A DNA stretch of 64,000 nt from JACDAN01 sp963847235 (GTDB taxonomy: Bacteria; Actinomycetota; Thermoleophilia; Gaiellales; Gaiellaceae): contig CAWJYU010000010.1 in NCBI GenBank assembly GCA_963847235.1, positions 1 through 64,000 on the forward strand. The letters run 5' to 3'. A model generated the notes under the pieces. The model did no database searches and was not told the DNA's origin. It saw nothing but the letters and a program-made list of their open reading frames with translations. The position numbers and the translations under genes are program-made. Below, piece after piece: positions 26,869 through 35,525 of the stretch. Position 1 is the first letter of the stretch. Each line of letters begins with the position of its first letter.

Positions 26869-29400
26869 TTGTTTGAACGGTTCACCGAGCGGGCTCGTCA
26901 GGTGGTTGTCCTCGCCCAAGACGAGGCGCGGGCGCTGAAGCACAACTACATCGGCACCGAGCACATCCTGCTCGGACTGCTCCGCGAGGAAGAAGGTCTC
27001 GCGGCGCGCGTGCTCGAGTCGCTCGACATCACGGTCGAGGAGGTTCGCGCTCAGGTCGCCCGCATCGTCGGGCAGGGCGACGAGGTCACGACCGGTCAGA
27101 TCCCGTTCACGCCGCGCGCGAAGAAGGTGCTCGAGCTCGCGCTGCGCGAGGCGCTCTCCCTCGGCCACAACTACATCGGCACCGAGCACATCCTGCTCGG
27201 CCTCGTCCGTGAGAACGAGGGCGTCGCGGCGCGCATCCTGCTCGACTTCGACGCCGACGCCGAGAAGATCCGCAACGAGATCATCCGGATGCTCTCCGGC
27301 CCGGGCCGCCGCCAGCAGGGCGGGGGCGGCGCCGGCGAGAAGGCGAAGAGCTCCAAGCTCCTCGACCAGTTCGGCCGGAACCTGACCAAGCTCGCCGCCG
27401 AGGCGAAGCTCGACCCCGTGGTCGGGCGCCAGACCGAGATCGAGCGCGTGATGCAGATCCTGTCGCGCCGCACGAAGAACAACCCGGTCCTGATCGGCGA
27501 GCCCGGCGTCGGCAAGACGGCCGTCGTCGAGGGCCTCGCAGCCCGCATCTCCGGAAACCAGGTGCCCGAGCTCCTCAAGGGCAAGCAGATCTACACGCTC
27601 GACCTCGCCGCGCTCGTCGCCGGCTCGAAGTACCGCGGTGAGTTCGAGGAGCGCCTGAAGAAGGTGATGAAGGAGATCACCCAGCGCGGCGACATCATCC
27701 TGTTCATCGACGAGCTCCACAATCTCGTCGGCGCCGGCGCCGCCGAGGGCGCGATCGACGCGGCCTCGATCCTGAAGCCTGCTCTCGCCCGCGGCGAGCT
27801 CCAGACGATCGGCGCGACGACGCTCGACGAGTACCGCAAGTACCTGGAGCGGGACGCCGCGCTCGAGCGCCGCTTCCAGCAGATCCGCGTCGACGAGCCG
27901 TCCGTGGACGACACCGTCGAGATCCTGCGCGGCCTGCGCGACCGCTACGAGGCGCACCACCGCTGCACGATCGCGGACGAGGCGCTCCGCGCGTCGGCGA
28001 TCCTTGCCGACCGGTACATCCAGGACCGCCACCTGCCGGACAAGGCGATCGACCTCATCGACGAGGCCGCCTCGCGCATGCGCATCAAGACGATGAGCGC
28101 GCCGCCGCGGCACCGCGAGCTCGAGGAGGAGATCGAGAAGGTCCGCTCCGAGAAGGAGGCGTCGATCGAGGCGCAGGAGTTCGAGAAGGCCGCGAGCCTC
28201 CGCGACAAGGAGCGCAAGCTCACGCAGAAGAAGCGCGACCTCGAGGAGGACTGGCGCAACGAGGAGACGTCCGAGAAGCCGCTGATCGGCGAGGACGAGA
28301 TCGCCGACATCGTCTCGATGTGGACGGGCATCCCGGTCTTCAAGCTCACCGAGGCGGAGACGCAGAAGCTGATCCGCATGGAGGACGAGCTCCACAAGCG
28401 CGTCATCGGCCAGGAGGAGGCGATCGTCGCCGTCTCGAAGTCGATCCGCCGCGCCCGCGCCGGGATCAAGGACCCGAAGCGCCCGACCGGCTCGTTCATC
28501 TTCCTCGGCCCGTCAGGCGTCGGGAAGACCGAGCTGGCCCGCACGCTCGCCGAGTTCCTGTTCGGCGACGAGGACGCGATGATCCAGGTCGACATGTCGG
28601 AGTACATGGAGAAGCACTCCGTGTCCCGGCTCGTCGGCTCGCCCCCGGGCTACATCGGCTACGACGAGGGCGGCCAGCTCACCGAGGCCGTGCGCCGCAA
28701 GCCCTACTCGGTCGTCCTGCTCGACGAGATCGAGAAGGCCCACCCGGACGTGTTCAACATCCTGCTCCAGATCCTGGAGGACGGGAAGCTGACCGACGCC
28801 CAGGGGCGCAAGGTCGACTTCCGGAACACGATCGTGATCATGACGTCGAACATCGGCGCCGGCACGATCTCGAAGAACCAGACGCTCGGCTTCTCGCTCG
28901 GCGACGAGTCCGGCCTCTCCTACGAGGAGATGAAGGACCGGATCATGGGCGAGCTGAAGAAGGTCTTCCGGCCGGAGCTGCTGAACCGGATCGACGAGGT
29001 CATCGTCTTCCACAAGCTGACCCGCGACGAGATCCTCACGATCGTCGACCTGCAGATGCACCGCCTCGAGGCGCAGATGGCCGAGCACCAGGCCGAGATC
29101 AAGCTCACCGAGGAGGCCAAGGAGCTGCTCGTCGACAAGGGCTACGACCCGACGATGGGCGCCCGGCCGCTGCGCCGCGCGATCCAGCGCTTCATCGAGG
29201 ATCCGCTTGCAGACTTCGTCCTCGGCCGGAACATCGAGCCAGGCTCGACGGTCCTCGTCAACCGGCACCCGGAGAACGAAGAAGAGGTCGACATCACCGT
29301 CATCCCCGGCGCCCCGCCGGTGGAGGCGGAGAAGGTCACGGTTCCGCCCGAGGAGCCGAAGTCCGAGGACTCGCCCGACGAGCCCTCCGACGAGAGCTAG
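26869..29400 (+). CDS. clpC: ATP-dependent Clp protease ATP-binding subunit ClpC
   Basis: Hsp100 unfoldase that feeds substrates to ClpP (843 residues). Two Clp_N repeats (FERFTERARQVVVLAQDEAR; NYIGTEHILLGL occurs twice) are followed by AAA1 with Walker A GEPGVGKT and FIDELHNLVG. The middle UVR-type coiled coil contains EKEASIEAQEFEKAASLRDK. AAA2 has GPSGVGKTE and LLDEIEKAHPDVFN, and the D2-small domain has YDPTMGARPLRRAIQ. An acidic tail ends the protein. The start is TTG 26869, with aagggga 9 bases upstream; an in-frame extension to 26752 has no homology. ctsR and mcsAB, which precede clpC in Bacillus, are absent. Confidence 0.96.
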   Translation: MFERFTERARQVVVLAQDEARALKHNYIGTEHILLGLLREEEGLAARVLESLDITVEEVRAQVARIVGQGDEVTTGQIPFTPRAKKVLELALREALSLGHNYIGTEHILLGLVRENEGVAARILLDFDADAEKIRNEIIRMLSGPGRRQQGGGGAGEKAKSSKLLDQFGRNLTKLAAEAKLDPVVGRQTEIERVMQILSRRTKNNPVLIGEPGVGKTAVVEGLAARISGNQVPELLKGKQIYTLDLAALVAGSKYRGEFEERLKKVMKEITQRGDIILFIDELHNLVGAGAAEGAIDAASILKPALARGELQTIGATTLDEYRKYLERDAALERRFQQIRVDEPSVDDTVEILRGLRDRYEAHHRCTIADEALRASAILADRYIQDRHLPDKAIDLIDEAASRMRIKTMSAPPRHRELEEEIEKVRSEKEASIEAQEFEKAASLRDKERKLTQKKRDLEEDWRNEETSEKPLIGEDEIADIVSMWTGIPVFKLTEAETQKLIRMEDELHKRVIGQEEAIVAVSKSIRRARAGIKDPKRPTGSFIFLGPSGVGKTELARTLAEFLFGDEDAMIQVDMSEYMEKHSVSRLVGSPPGYIGYDEGGQLTEAVRRKPYSVVLLDEIEKAHPDVFNILLQILEDGKLTDAQGRKVDFRNTIVIMTSNIGAGTISKNQTLGFSLGDESGLSYEEMKDRIMGELKKVFRPELLNRIDEVIVFHKLTRDEILTIVDLQMHRLEAQMAEHQAEIKLTEEAKELLVDKGYDPTMGARPLRRAIQRFIEDPLADFVLGRNIEPGSTVLVNRHPENEEEVDITVIPGAPPVEAEKVTVPPEEPKSEDSPDEPSDES

Positions 29401-30476
29401 CCGTCTGCTCTGACCACGTGGCCTCGCCCGACCTCGTCGGGTGAGGCGCAGCCGAGCAGGGCGAGCGCGAGCTCCAGCTCCGCGCGCAGGAGCTCGAGGA
29501 CGTGGCGAACGCCCTCCTCACCGTTGGCGGCGAGGCCCCAGACGACCGGCCGGCCGACCATGACTGCTCGGGCGCCGAGCGCAAGCGCGATCGCCACGTC
29601 GGAGCCGCGGCGGATTCCGCCGTCCACCAACACCTCGGCCCGGTCGCCGACGGCCTCGACGACCTCCGGTAGCGCCTCGAGGGAGGCGACGGCCCGGTCG
29701 AGCTGGCGGCCGCCGTGGTTCGAGACGACGATCGCCGCACAGCCGTGTGAGGCAGCGAGTTCGGCGTCCTCTGCGGTCAGGATTCCCTTGACGATCACCG
29801 GCAGGCCGGCGGTCTCGCGCAGCCACTCGAGGTCGCGCCAGGTCAGGCGCGGGTCCACGAGCTCGGCAGCCGTCGCGGGCGTGAGCGTCCCGAGGTCACC
29901 CTGCTCCGAGCCGTACACGCCCATCCGATAGTCGGGATCGAGCGTGAAGCCGGTTCGGAGGTCACGCTCGCGGCGACCGAGCTTCGGCAGGTCGACCGTG
30001 AAGACGATCGCTGAGCATCCAGCCTCCCGAGCCTGGTCGAGAATCGATTTCGTGACCTCGCGGTCCGGGTGCCAGTAGAGCTGGTACCAGCGGGGCGCTT
30101 GGGCTGCTTCCGCGGCGATCTCGGCCGGCGTCGCCATCGCGAAGGTCGGGACGCACATGATCGTTTCGGCTGCGGCGGCCGCCCGCGCCACGGCGAGCTC
30201 CCCGTCGGGATGCGCCATGCGAAGGTGCGCGACGGGCGAGGCGAGCACCGGCATCGAGACCTCCTGGCCGAGCACGCTCGTCGCCGTGCTGACGGAGCCG
30301 ACGTCCACGAGCACCCGGGGCCGCAATCGCCACCGGTCGAACGCCTCCAGGTTGTGGCGGAGCGTGTGCTCGTCCCCGGCCCCGCCGGCGAAGTAGCCGA
30401 ACGAGCCCTCGTCGAGCGCCTCACGGGCGAGCTGCTCGTAGTCGCCGATGTTGACGGGGCCGTCCGTGGCTTCCAC
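29397..30476 (-). CDS. FMN-dependent alpha-hydroxy acid oxidase/dehydrogenase
   Basis: TIM-barrel flavoenzyme of the lactate/glycolate oxidase family (359 residues). FMN and substrate residues are visible in GYFAGGAGDEHTLRHN, MPVLASPVAHLRMAHP, PRWYQLYWHPDR, GLPVIVKGI (the conserved Lys), the catalytic VVSNHGGRQLD (His and Arg) and VLVDGGIRRGSDV with MVGRP. Whether it is an oxidase or a dehydrogenase cannot be told. It overlaps the clpC stop by 4 bases, convergently. Its upstream region carries a paired CAAGTAACA palindrome element. Confidence 0.9.
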   Translation of the reverse strand: MEATDGPVNIGDYEQLAREALDEGSFGYFAGGAGDEHTLRHNLEAFDRWRLRPRVLVDVGSVSTATSVLGQEVSMPVLASPVAHLRMAHPDGELAVARAAAAAETIMCVPTFAMATPAEIAAEAAQAPRWYQLYWHPDREVTKSILDQAREAGCSAIVFTVDLPKLGRRERDLRTGFTLDPDYRMGVYGSEQGDLGTLTPATAAELVDPRLTWRDLEWLRETAGLPVIVKGILTAEDAELAASHGCAAIVVSNHGGRQLDRAVASLEALPEVVEAVGDRAEVLVDGGIRRGSDVAIALALGARAVMVGRPVVWGLAANGEEGVRHVLELLRAELELALALLGCASPDEVGRGHVVRADG

Positions 30477-30499
30477 GGCGTGAAGCTTGCCCCATCGGG

Positions 30500-30597
30500 C
30501 AAGTAACAGAGTGTTACTAACGGCGACTGACCGCCCGGCCCCGCTCCACGAGCCGCATCGACGGGGCGTCCGCCGTCAAGTAACAGCAGTGTTACTA
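30500..30597. repeat. Paired CAAGTAACA...TGTTAC palindromes flanking a stem-loop, copy A
   Basis: caagtaacagagtgttacta starts at 30500 and caagtaacagcagtgttacta at 30577, each an inverted repeat gtaaca/tgttac. Between them acggcg and cgccgt form an outer stem enclosing further GC pairing. The architecture and the 77-bp period match the element at 40706. Confidence 0.75.
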
Positions 30598-30616
30598 GCC
30601 TGCGGCGGCCCGGCCT

Positions 30617-31808
30617 CTACGAGCGGACGATGGGTGTGACCCGTCCCGTCCGGGAGTCGATCCGGACGATGCGGCGACCGTCGAACTCGCTGGCGTAGAC
30701 GTACCTGCCCGCGCGGTCGACGACGACCGAGCTCGGCAGCTGCAGCGCGCGGCCGAGCTGCGTCCGGCTCCCGTCGGGGGCGATGCGCACGATGTGGTCG
30801 AGCCTCGCGTCCGCGACGTAGATCGAGCCGTCGGGCCTCGCGTCGACGCCGACCGGAGCCGAGAAGCCCCGAGCGATCGTCGTGACGATCCGCGTCGCGC
30901 CGTCGATCCGCCGGATCACGCCGTTATGGCTGTCGGCGACGACGACGGTCCCGTCGGCAAGAACATCGAGGCCGTGCGGGGCTCCGAAGGCGGCAAGCCG
31001 CGCGGGGCCGCCGTCGCCCGAATAGCCCTCGCGGCCGATTCCGCCGAGCGTGTCGATCCGTCCGTCCGGCGTCACGACCCGGACGCCGTTGTCGTACTCC
31101 GCGATGTAGAGGTTCCCGGCGGCGTCGAAGGCGAAGTCGCCGTGCCCACCGAGCTGCGCCGAGGTCGCCGGCCCGCCGTCGCCTGCGAGCCCCCTTGTCC
31201 CGTTGCCGGCGATCGGCGTCTTGCCGCCGTCGGGCTCGAACCGCCAGATCCGCCCCTCGTCCGCGACGTAGAGGAAGCCGCCGGGGCCGAAGTTCAGGAA
31301 CATCGGATGGTCGAATCCGCGGCCGACGAGCGTCTTCGCGCGCGTGCGGAGCGAGACCTCGAAGAATCCTGTTCCGGCCATGTCCGGGACGAGCAGGTCG
31401 CCGTGCTCTTCGGCCAGCTCGAAGCCGTGCGGGCGCGAGATGCGCGGACCGGTGCCATTGACGTCGACCCTGAGCAGCCGGAACGTTCGCCCGCCGGCGC
31501 GGGCGCTCACGACCCATTCGCCGCCGGCCGGGAAGACGATCCGAGCGCGATAGCGGCCGGCCCGGTTCGCCCGCCGGGCGGAGAAGGTCCGTCGCCCGGC
31601 CTCACCGGTGACGACGAGGCCGACCGCGGCCGGAAAACGCCCGCTTGCCGTCCCTGACGACGAGGGTCGCCGTCCACGGTCGGTTAGCTGTGCTCGCGAC
31701 CTCGCCGGGCAGGAGTCGAGCGACGATTCGTCCTCCAGGGGCGGCCGTCACCCCCGAGGCCAGCGCGAGCGCGATCAGAGCGGCGGCGGCGAGGCGCGGC
31801 ATATCCAT
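30617..31808 (-). CDS. Secreted NHL-repeat beta-propeller protein (one frameshift)
   Basis: It starts at 31808 with a signal peptide (PRLAAAALIALALASGVTAA), then a short Ig-like domain (PWTATLVVRDG). Near 31632 the good frame shifts by one base: GRYRARIVFPAGGEWVVSAR leads into a propeller with repeats such as GPGGFLYVADEGRIWRF, GDFAFDAAGNLYIAEYDN, GLDVLADGTVVVADSHN, ARPDGSIYVADARLD and VVVDRAGRYVYASEFDG. NHL/SMP-30-like propellers bind ligands or hydrolyse small substrates; the role here is unknown. About 397 residues are intended. Confidence 0.78.
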
Positions 31809-31841
31809 TCCTACACCGCACGAGGAGCTCGCGTTCCGGCG

Positions 31842-32693
31842 CTACCAGTCGGGATCGCCGTTCGTGCCCCAGGCGGCCCGGGTGGCATAACGGATACCCC
31901 TGCCGCCCGCGCTCATCGTGAGCACCTGGCCGCCTCGCTCGAAGCCGATCTGCCTCCCGTCGCGAGACCATGCCGGGTTGTAGGCGCTGCGAGGAACGCC
32001 GGTGGGCAGCAGGCGGGTGGCCCTCCCGTCGGCGCGGACGACCGCGATTCTCCCCTGAGTCGCATAGGCGATCCGCGTGCCGTCGGGTGCCCAGTCCGGC
32101 TGGAAGGAGGCCGCACCGCGTGTCAACCGGCGAACCCCATGCGTCCTCAGAGTCAGGATCCAGATTTGGTTGACGCCTCCGCGATTACCTTGAAATGCGA
32201 TCTGCCGTCCGTCCGGCGACCAGTCGGGCGAGAGCTCGCTCGTGGTGCGCCCGCCGAAGAGCCGCCGTGCGGTTCCGCCCGCCGCCGGCACGACCCAGAG
32301 GTCGAACGATTCACCCAGGTCGCGCCGGAAGGCGATGCGCCTGCCGTCGGGCGACCAGGTCGGCTCGCCGTCACCCGCGCGATTGGTGAGCCTCCGCTGG
32401 CCGCGGCCGTCCGCGCTCATCACCCAGATCCCCTGGCGGCCGAGGCCGGCGCCTGCGAACGCGATGCGCGTGCGATCCGGAGACAGCGCCGCCTGATCGG
32501 CTCCGCGGGCGAGCAGCCGGCGACCTGCTCCCGACGCCCGCACCGAGTACAGCGCCGGCGGAACCTGGGGGTTGGCGAGCCGCACGCTGCGATAGACGAT
32601 CCGGGACTCCGGCGGCGCCGCGGCGGCCGCGGTCCACGACAGCGCCGAGGCCACGGCCAGCCCGGCGATCGCAATCGGGAGCATCCGCTTCAC
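31842..32693 (-). CDS. Exported TolB/WD40-like (PD40 repeat) propeller protein
   Basis: Signal peptide MKRMLPIAIAGLAVASALS, then five to six PD40 repeats of the type LSPDRTRIAFAGAGLG, WSPDGRRIAFRRDLG, WSPDGRQIAFQGNRG, WAPDGTRIAYATQG and WSRDGRQIGFERGG. The 283 residues are complete. The family is often periplasmic or cell-surface and non-enzymatic. It is upstream of the NHL protein gene by 33 bases on the same strand, so the two probably form an operon of secreted propellers, divergent from radA. Confidence 0.82.
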   Translation of the reverse strand: MKRMLPIAIAGLAVASALSWTAAAAAPPESRIVYRSVRLANPQVPPALYSVRASGAGRRLLARGADQAALSPDRTRIAFAGAGLGRQGIWVMSADGRGQRRLTNRAGDGEPTWSPDGRRIAFRRDLGESFDLWVVPAAGGTARRLFGGRTTSELSPDWSPDGRQIAFQGNRGGVNQIWILTLRTHGVRRLTRGAASFQPDWAPDGTRIAYATQGRIAVVRADGRATRLLPTGVPRSAYNPAWSRDGRQIGFERGGQVLTMSAGGRGIRYATRAAWGTNGDPDW

Positions 32694-32696
32694 GAA

Positions 32697-32741
32697 GCGA
32701 ATTCTCGCTGCGACTTGTTGCGAATTCTGCCGTGACTTGTT
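32697..32741. promoter_or_regulatory. Two 22-23 bp tandem repeats between the propeller operon and radA
   Basis: gcgaattctcgctgcgacttgtt (32697-32719) is followed at once by gcgaattctgccgtgacttgtt (32720-32741), and a degenerate third start (acgaaatc) follows. The two-turn period in a 98-base divergent intergenic region suggests an operator. Confidence 0.5.
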
Positions 32742-32791
32742 ACGAAATCGGCGCGAGGAACGTCCGTTTCGCAGCCTAGAGTGGGCGCGCG

Positions 32792-34153
32792 ATGGCCCAA
32801 CCCGCTCTCAAGTTCGCCTGCTCGGAGTGCGGTCAGTCGACCGGGCGCTGGCTCGGCCGCTGTCCCGGCTGCGGCAGCTTCGGCACGCTGGTGGAAGAGG
32901 CCGCCCCGACAGCGTCGCGGGGGAAGGGCGCCGCGCCTCGTCCGGTGCTGCGGCTCGTCGACGTGGAGGTCGAGGAGGCCGAGCGGATCCCGACCGGTGT
33001 CGCGGAGCTGGACCGTGTTCTCGGCGGCGGGCTCGTCCCGGCGTCGCTCGTGCTCGTCGGGGGAGAGCCAGGCGTTGGGAAGTCGACGCTGCTGCTGATG
33101 GCCCTTGCGGCCATCTCCCGCGACCGCCGCGCGCTCCTCGTGACCGGCGAGGAGTCGACTGCGCAGGTGAAGCTTCGCGCGGCCCGGCTCGGCGGCGCCG
33201 ATCGGGTCGAGATCCTCGCCGAGACCGACCTGGACGCCATCTGCGCGACGCTCGAGCGCGAACGCCCGGCGGTCTGCGTGATCGACTCGGTGCAGACGCT
33301 CTACTCGCCCGACGTCGGGTCCGCTCCTGGCTCGGTCTCGCAGGTGCGGGAGGCGGCTGCTCGACTGCTTCGCGTCGGAAAGGAGTCGGGCGTGGCCTTG
33401 TTCCTGGTCGGTCACGTGACGAAGGACGGGTCGGTCGCCGGGCCGCGCGTCCTCGAGCACCTGGTCGACTGCGTGCTCCAGTTCGAGGGCGACCGCTACC
33501 ACGCGCACCGCGTCCTTCGCGCCGCGAAGAACCGGTTCGGCTCCACGAACGAGCTCGGGATCTTCGAGATGACCGGAGCCGGGCTCGTCGGGGTTCCCGA
33601 CCCGTCGCAGCTCTTCGGCGCCGCCCGCGAGGAGGAGATCGGCTCCGCTGTGGCGTGCGCCCTCGAGGGGACGAGACCGCTGCTGCTGGAGATCCAGGCG
33701 CTCGTCTCTCCGACGGATCTGGCGATGCCGCGGCGCGTCGCGACCGGCGTCGACCCGAAGCGCCTGGCGATGATCGTCGCCGTGCTCTCGCGACATGCGG
33801 GCGTCTCGCTCGGCCAGGCGGACGTCTTCGTGAACGTGGCCGGCGGTGTCCGCATCGACGAGCCCGGAGCCGATCTCGGGATCGCGCTGGCGATCGCCTC
33901 GGCGGCGCGCAGCGCGCCGGTCCCGGCCGGTGTCGCCGCTTTCGGAGAGATCGGCCTGACCGGTCGCCTCCGTCCGGCGTCCCAGGCCGACCGCCGCCTC
34001 GAGGAGTGCGCGAAGCTGGGGCTCCGAACCGTCGTCGTGCCGGCCGGCACGAAGAGTCGCCGCGGCGTGGACGCGAAAGGGGTCGAGTCGCTCCGTCTCG
34101 CGGTCGCCGCGGCCCTGGCCGGAAAGACGGCCGCCGCGGAACCTGGCCGCTAG
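32792..34153 (+). CDS. radA: DNA repair protein RadA
   Basis: RecA-like ATPase that drives branch migration in recombinational repair (453 residues). The N-terminal zinc finger is CSECGQSTGRWLGRCPGCG (two C-x2-C pairs). Walker A is GGEPGVGKSTLLL, Walker B is AVCVIDSVQTLYSP, and the RadA signature KNRFGST follows. The C-terminal Lon-like domain has GGVRIDEPGADLGIALA and GEIGLTGRLRP. A TAGAGT hexamer is 9 bases before the ATG and no Shine-Dalgarno is seen. It follows clpC in synteny with Bacillus, but with the oxidase and propeller genes in between. Confidence 0.96.
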   Translation: MAQPALKFACSECGQSTGRWLGRCPGCGSFGTLVEEAAPTASRGKGAAPRPVLRLVDVEVEEAERIPTGVAELDRVLGGGLVPASLVLVGGEPGVGKSTLLLMALAAISRDRRALLVTGEESTAQVKLRAARLGGADRVEILAETDLDAICATLERERPAVCVIDSVQTLYSPDVGSAPGSVSQVREAAARLLRVGKESGVALFLVGHVTKDGSVAGPRVLEHLVDCVLQFEGDRYHAHRVLRAAKNRFGSTNELGIFEMTGAGLVGVPDPSQLFGAAREEEIGSAVACALEGTRPLLLEIQALVSPTDLAMPRRVATGVDPKRLAMIVAVLSRHAGVSLGQADVFVNVAGGVRIDEPGADLGIALAIASAARSAPVPAGVAAFGEIGLTGRLRPASQADRRLEECAKLGLRTVVVPAGTKSRRGVDAKGVESLRLAVAAALAGKTAAAEPGR

Positions 34154-34203
34154 CAGGGATTTTCCGCAGACCTCGCAAAATCCCTGGAAAATCTGGCTTT
34201 TTT
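34154..34203 (+). terminator. Hairpin and T-run after radA
   Basis: A perfect 10-bp stem cagggatttt / aaaatccctg with a 13-base loop starts at the radA stop. Six T's follow 11 bases after the stem (34198-34203). The A/T-rich base of the stem is unusual for this GC-rich DNA. Confidence 0.5.
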
Positions 34204-34216
34204 ACCAGCCTTTAGC

Positions 34217-34257
34217 TATACTTGAGTGTGCTTGCCGGCGGAACGTCACCCGCCGGC
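34217..34257 (+). promoter_or_regulatory. carD promoter -10 and 5' leader hairpin
   Basis: TATACT at 34217-34222 is a five-of-six match to the -10 consensus; the -35 is poor. The leader then contains a perfect 8-bp stem gccggcgg / ccgccggc (34234-34257), and a ggggagg Shine-Dalgarno precedes the TTG start at 34295. Confidence 0.55.
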
Positions 34258-34294
34258 AGTTTGACGTAATCGATGCGGAGTGGGGAGGTCGGGC

Positions 34295-34822
34295 TTGTAC
34301 AAGGTCGGCGACAAGGTGGTGTATCCGCACCACGGGGCGGGCACCGTCGTGAAGAAGGAGACCCGTGAGGTGCTCGGGGAGAAGCGCGAGTATCTGACGA
34401 TCCAGATCCTTCACAACGACATGACCGTGAACGTGCCAGCCGAGAACGCCGAGGCCGTCGGCTTGCGCAAGGTCATCAACGAGGACACGGTCAAGGAAGT
34501 CGTCAAGGCGCTGACCGGCAACGGCACCACGATGCCGAAGAACTGGAACCGCCGCTTCAAGCACAACCGGGACAAGATGAAGACCGGCGACATCTTCGAG
34601 CTCGCCGAGGTCGTGCGGAACCTCTCCCTGCGCGACCGGGACAAGGGGCTCTCGACGGGCGAGAAGCAGATGTTCGTCAAGGCGAAGAAGATCCTCATCA
34701 GCGAGCTCATGTACGCGAAGGGGATGGACGAGGAGGAGACCGCCGAGTGGCTCGACGGCGTGCTCGTCTCCGACCTCAACGCCAAGAAGAAGCCTCGCGC
34801 GAAGGCCGGCGCGGCCGCGTAG
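34295..34822 (+). CDS. carD: CarD-family RNA polymerase-binding transcription regulator
   Basis: Stabilises the open complex at promoters by contacting the RNAP beta subunit and upstream DNA. The N-terminal Tudor-like RNAP-interaction domain is YKVGDKVVYPHHGAGTV, with REYLTIQILHNDMTVNVP. The helical C-terminal DNA-binding domain holds WNRRFKHNRDKMKTGD, LAEVVRNLSLRDRDKGLS and SELMYAKG. I chose TTG 34295 (LYKVGD) because ggggagg lies 6 bases upstream, although GTG 34280 is in frame. The 175 residues are typical. It takes the place between radA and ispD that disA-yacL hold in Bacillus. Confidence 0.95.
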   Translation: MYKVGDKVVYPHHGAGTVVKKETREVLGEKREYLTIQILHNDMTVNVPAENAEAVGLRKVINEDTVKEVVKALTGNGTTMPKNWNRRFKHNRDKMKTGDIFELAEVVRNLSLRDRDKGLSTGEKQMFVKAKKILISELMYAKGMDEEETAEWLDGVLVSDLNAKKKPRAKAGAAA

Positions 34823-34847
34823 GCCGCACGCCACTTAAGCTCGACTC

Positions 34848-35525
34848 GTGAGCGTCTGGGCCGTCATCGCCGCGGCAGGACGCGGCGACCGACTCGGCCT
34901 GGACCGGCCGAAGGCGTTCGCGAACCTGCGCGATCGCCCGCTGCTTGCCGAGAGCCTGGAGCGGCTCGAACGCTCGGACTGGATCGACTCCATCGTGGTC
35001 GCCGCGCCGCCCGGCTGGGAGGAGCCCGTGATCCTGCTGGCGGAGGAGCTGGGCTGCGGGAAGGTGGTGGAGTCGGTGACGGGCGGTGAGACACGCTCAG
35101 CCTCCGTCGCCGCGGCGGTCGCAGTCGTACCCGAGGACGCGGCCGTCGTGCTCGTCCACGACGCGGCGAGGCCCGTACTGCCGGAGGAAGTCATCGAGCG
35201 CGTACTGACCGCGCTGAACGAGGGCTGGGACGGTGCGATCCCCGTCCTGCCGATCGCGGACACCGTCAAGCGGATCGAGTCCGACCGCGTCGTCGAGACC
35301 CTCGAGCGCGAAAGCCTCGCCGTGGCGCAGACGCCGCAGGCGTTCCTCGCGCCGGTCCTGCGCGGTGCGCTCGGGGACGCCCAGGCGACGGACTGTGCCG
35401 CACTCCTCGAGGCCCGCGGCGGCCGGATCAAGGCGGTGCCGGGCGACCCGCGGCTGGTCAAGGTCACCGAGCCGGCCGACCTCGAGCTGGTCGAGAGCCT
35501 GCTTCCCGAAGCCGTCGAAGAGTGA
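34848..35525 (+). CDS. ispD: 2-C-methyl-D-erythritol 4-phosphate cytidylyltransferase
   Basis: MEP-pathway enzyme that couples CTP to MEP. The 225 residues have the nucleotide loop IAAAGRGDRLG, then RPKAF, GGETRSASV, VLVHDAARP, the acidic/basic PIADTVKRI, QTPQAF and DPRLVKVTEPADL. The GTG start lies 6 bases after TAAGCT. It is coupled by GTGA to the PHP-domain gene and then ispF. Confidence 0.95.
   Translation: MSVWAVIAAAGRGDRLGLDRPKAFANLRDRPLLAESLERLERSDWIDSIVVAAPPGWEEPVILLAEELGCGKVVESVTGGETRSASVAAAVAVVPEDAAVVLVHDAARPVLPEEVIERVLTALNEGWDGAIPVLPIADTVKRIESDRVVETLERESLAVAQTPQAFLAPVLRGALGDAQATDCAALLEARGGRIKAVPGDPRLVKVTEPADLELVESLLPEAVEE

Noticed and set aside
26782..28395. A 537-codon minus-strand frame within clpC
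   Set aside because: It is the antisense of clpC codons and has no motif of its own.
32697..32750. SOS (LexA) box in front of radA
   Set aside because: The actinobacterial consensus CGAAC-N4-GTTCG is not matched; the repeats contain GAATTC instead.
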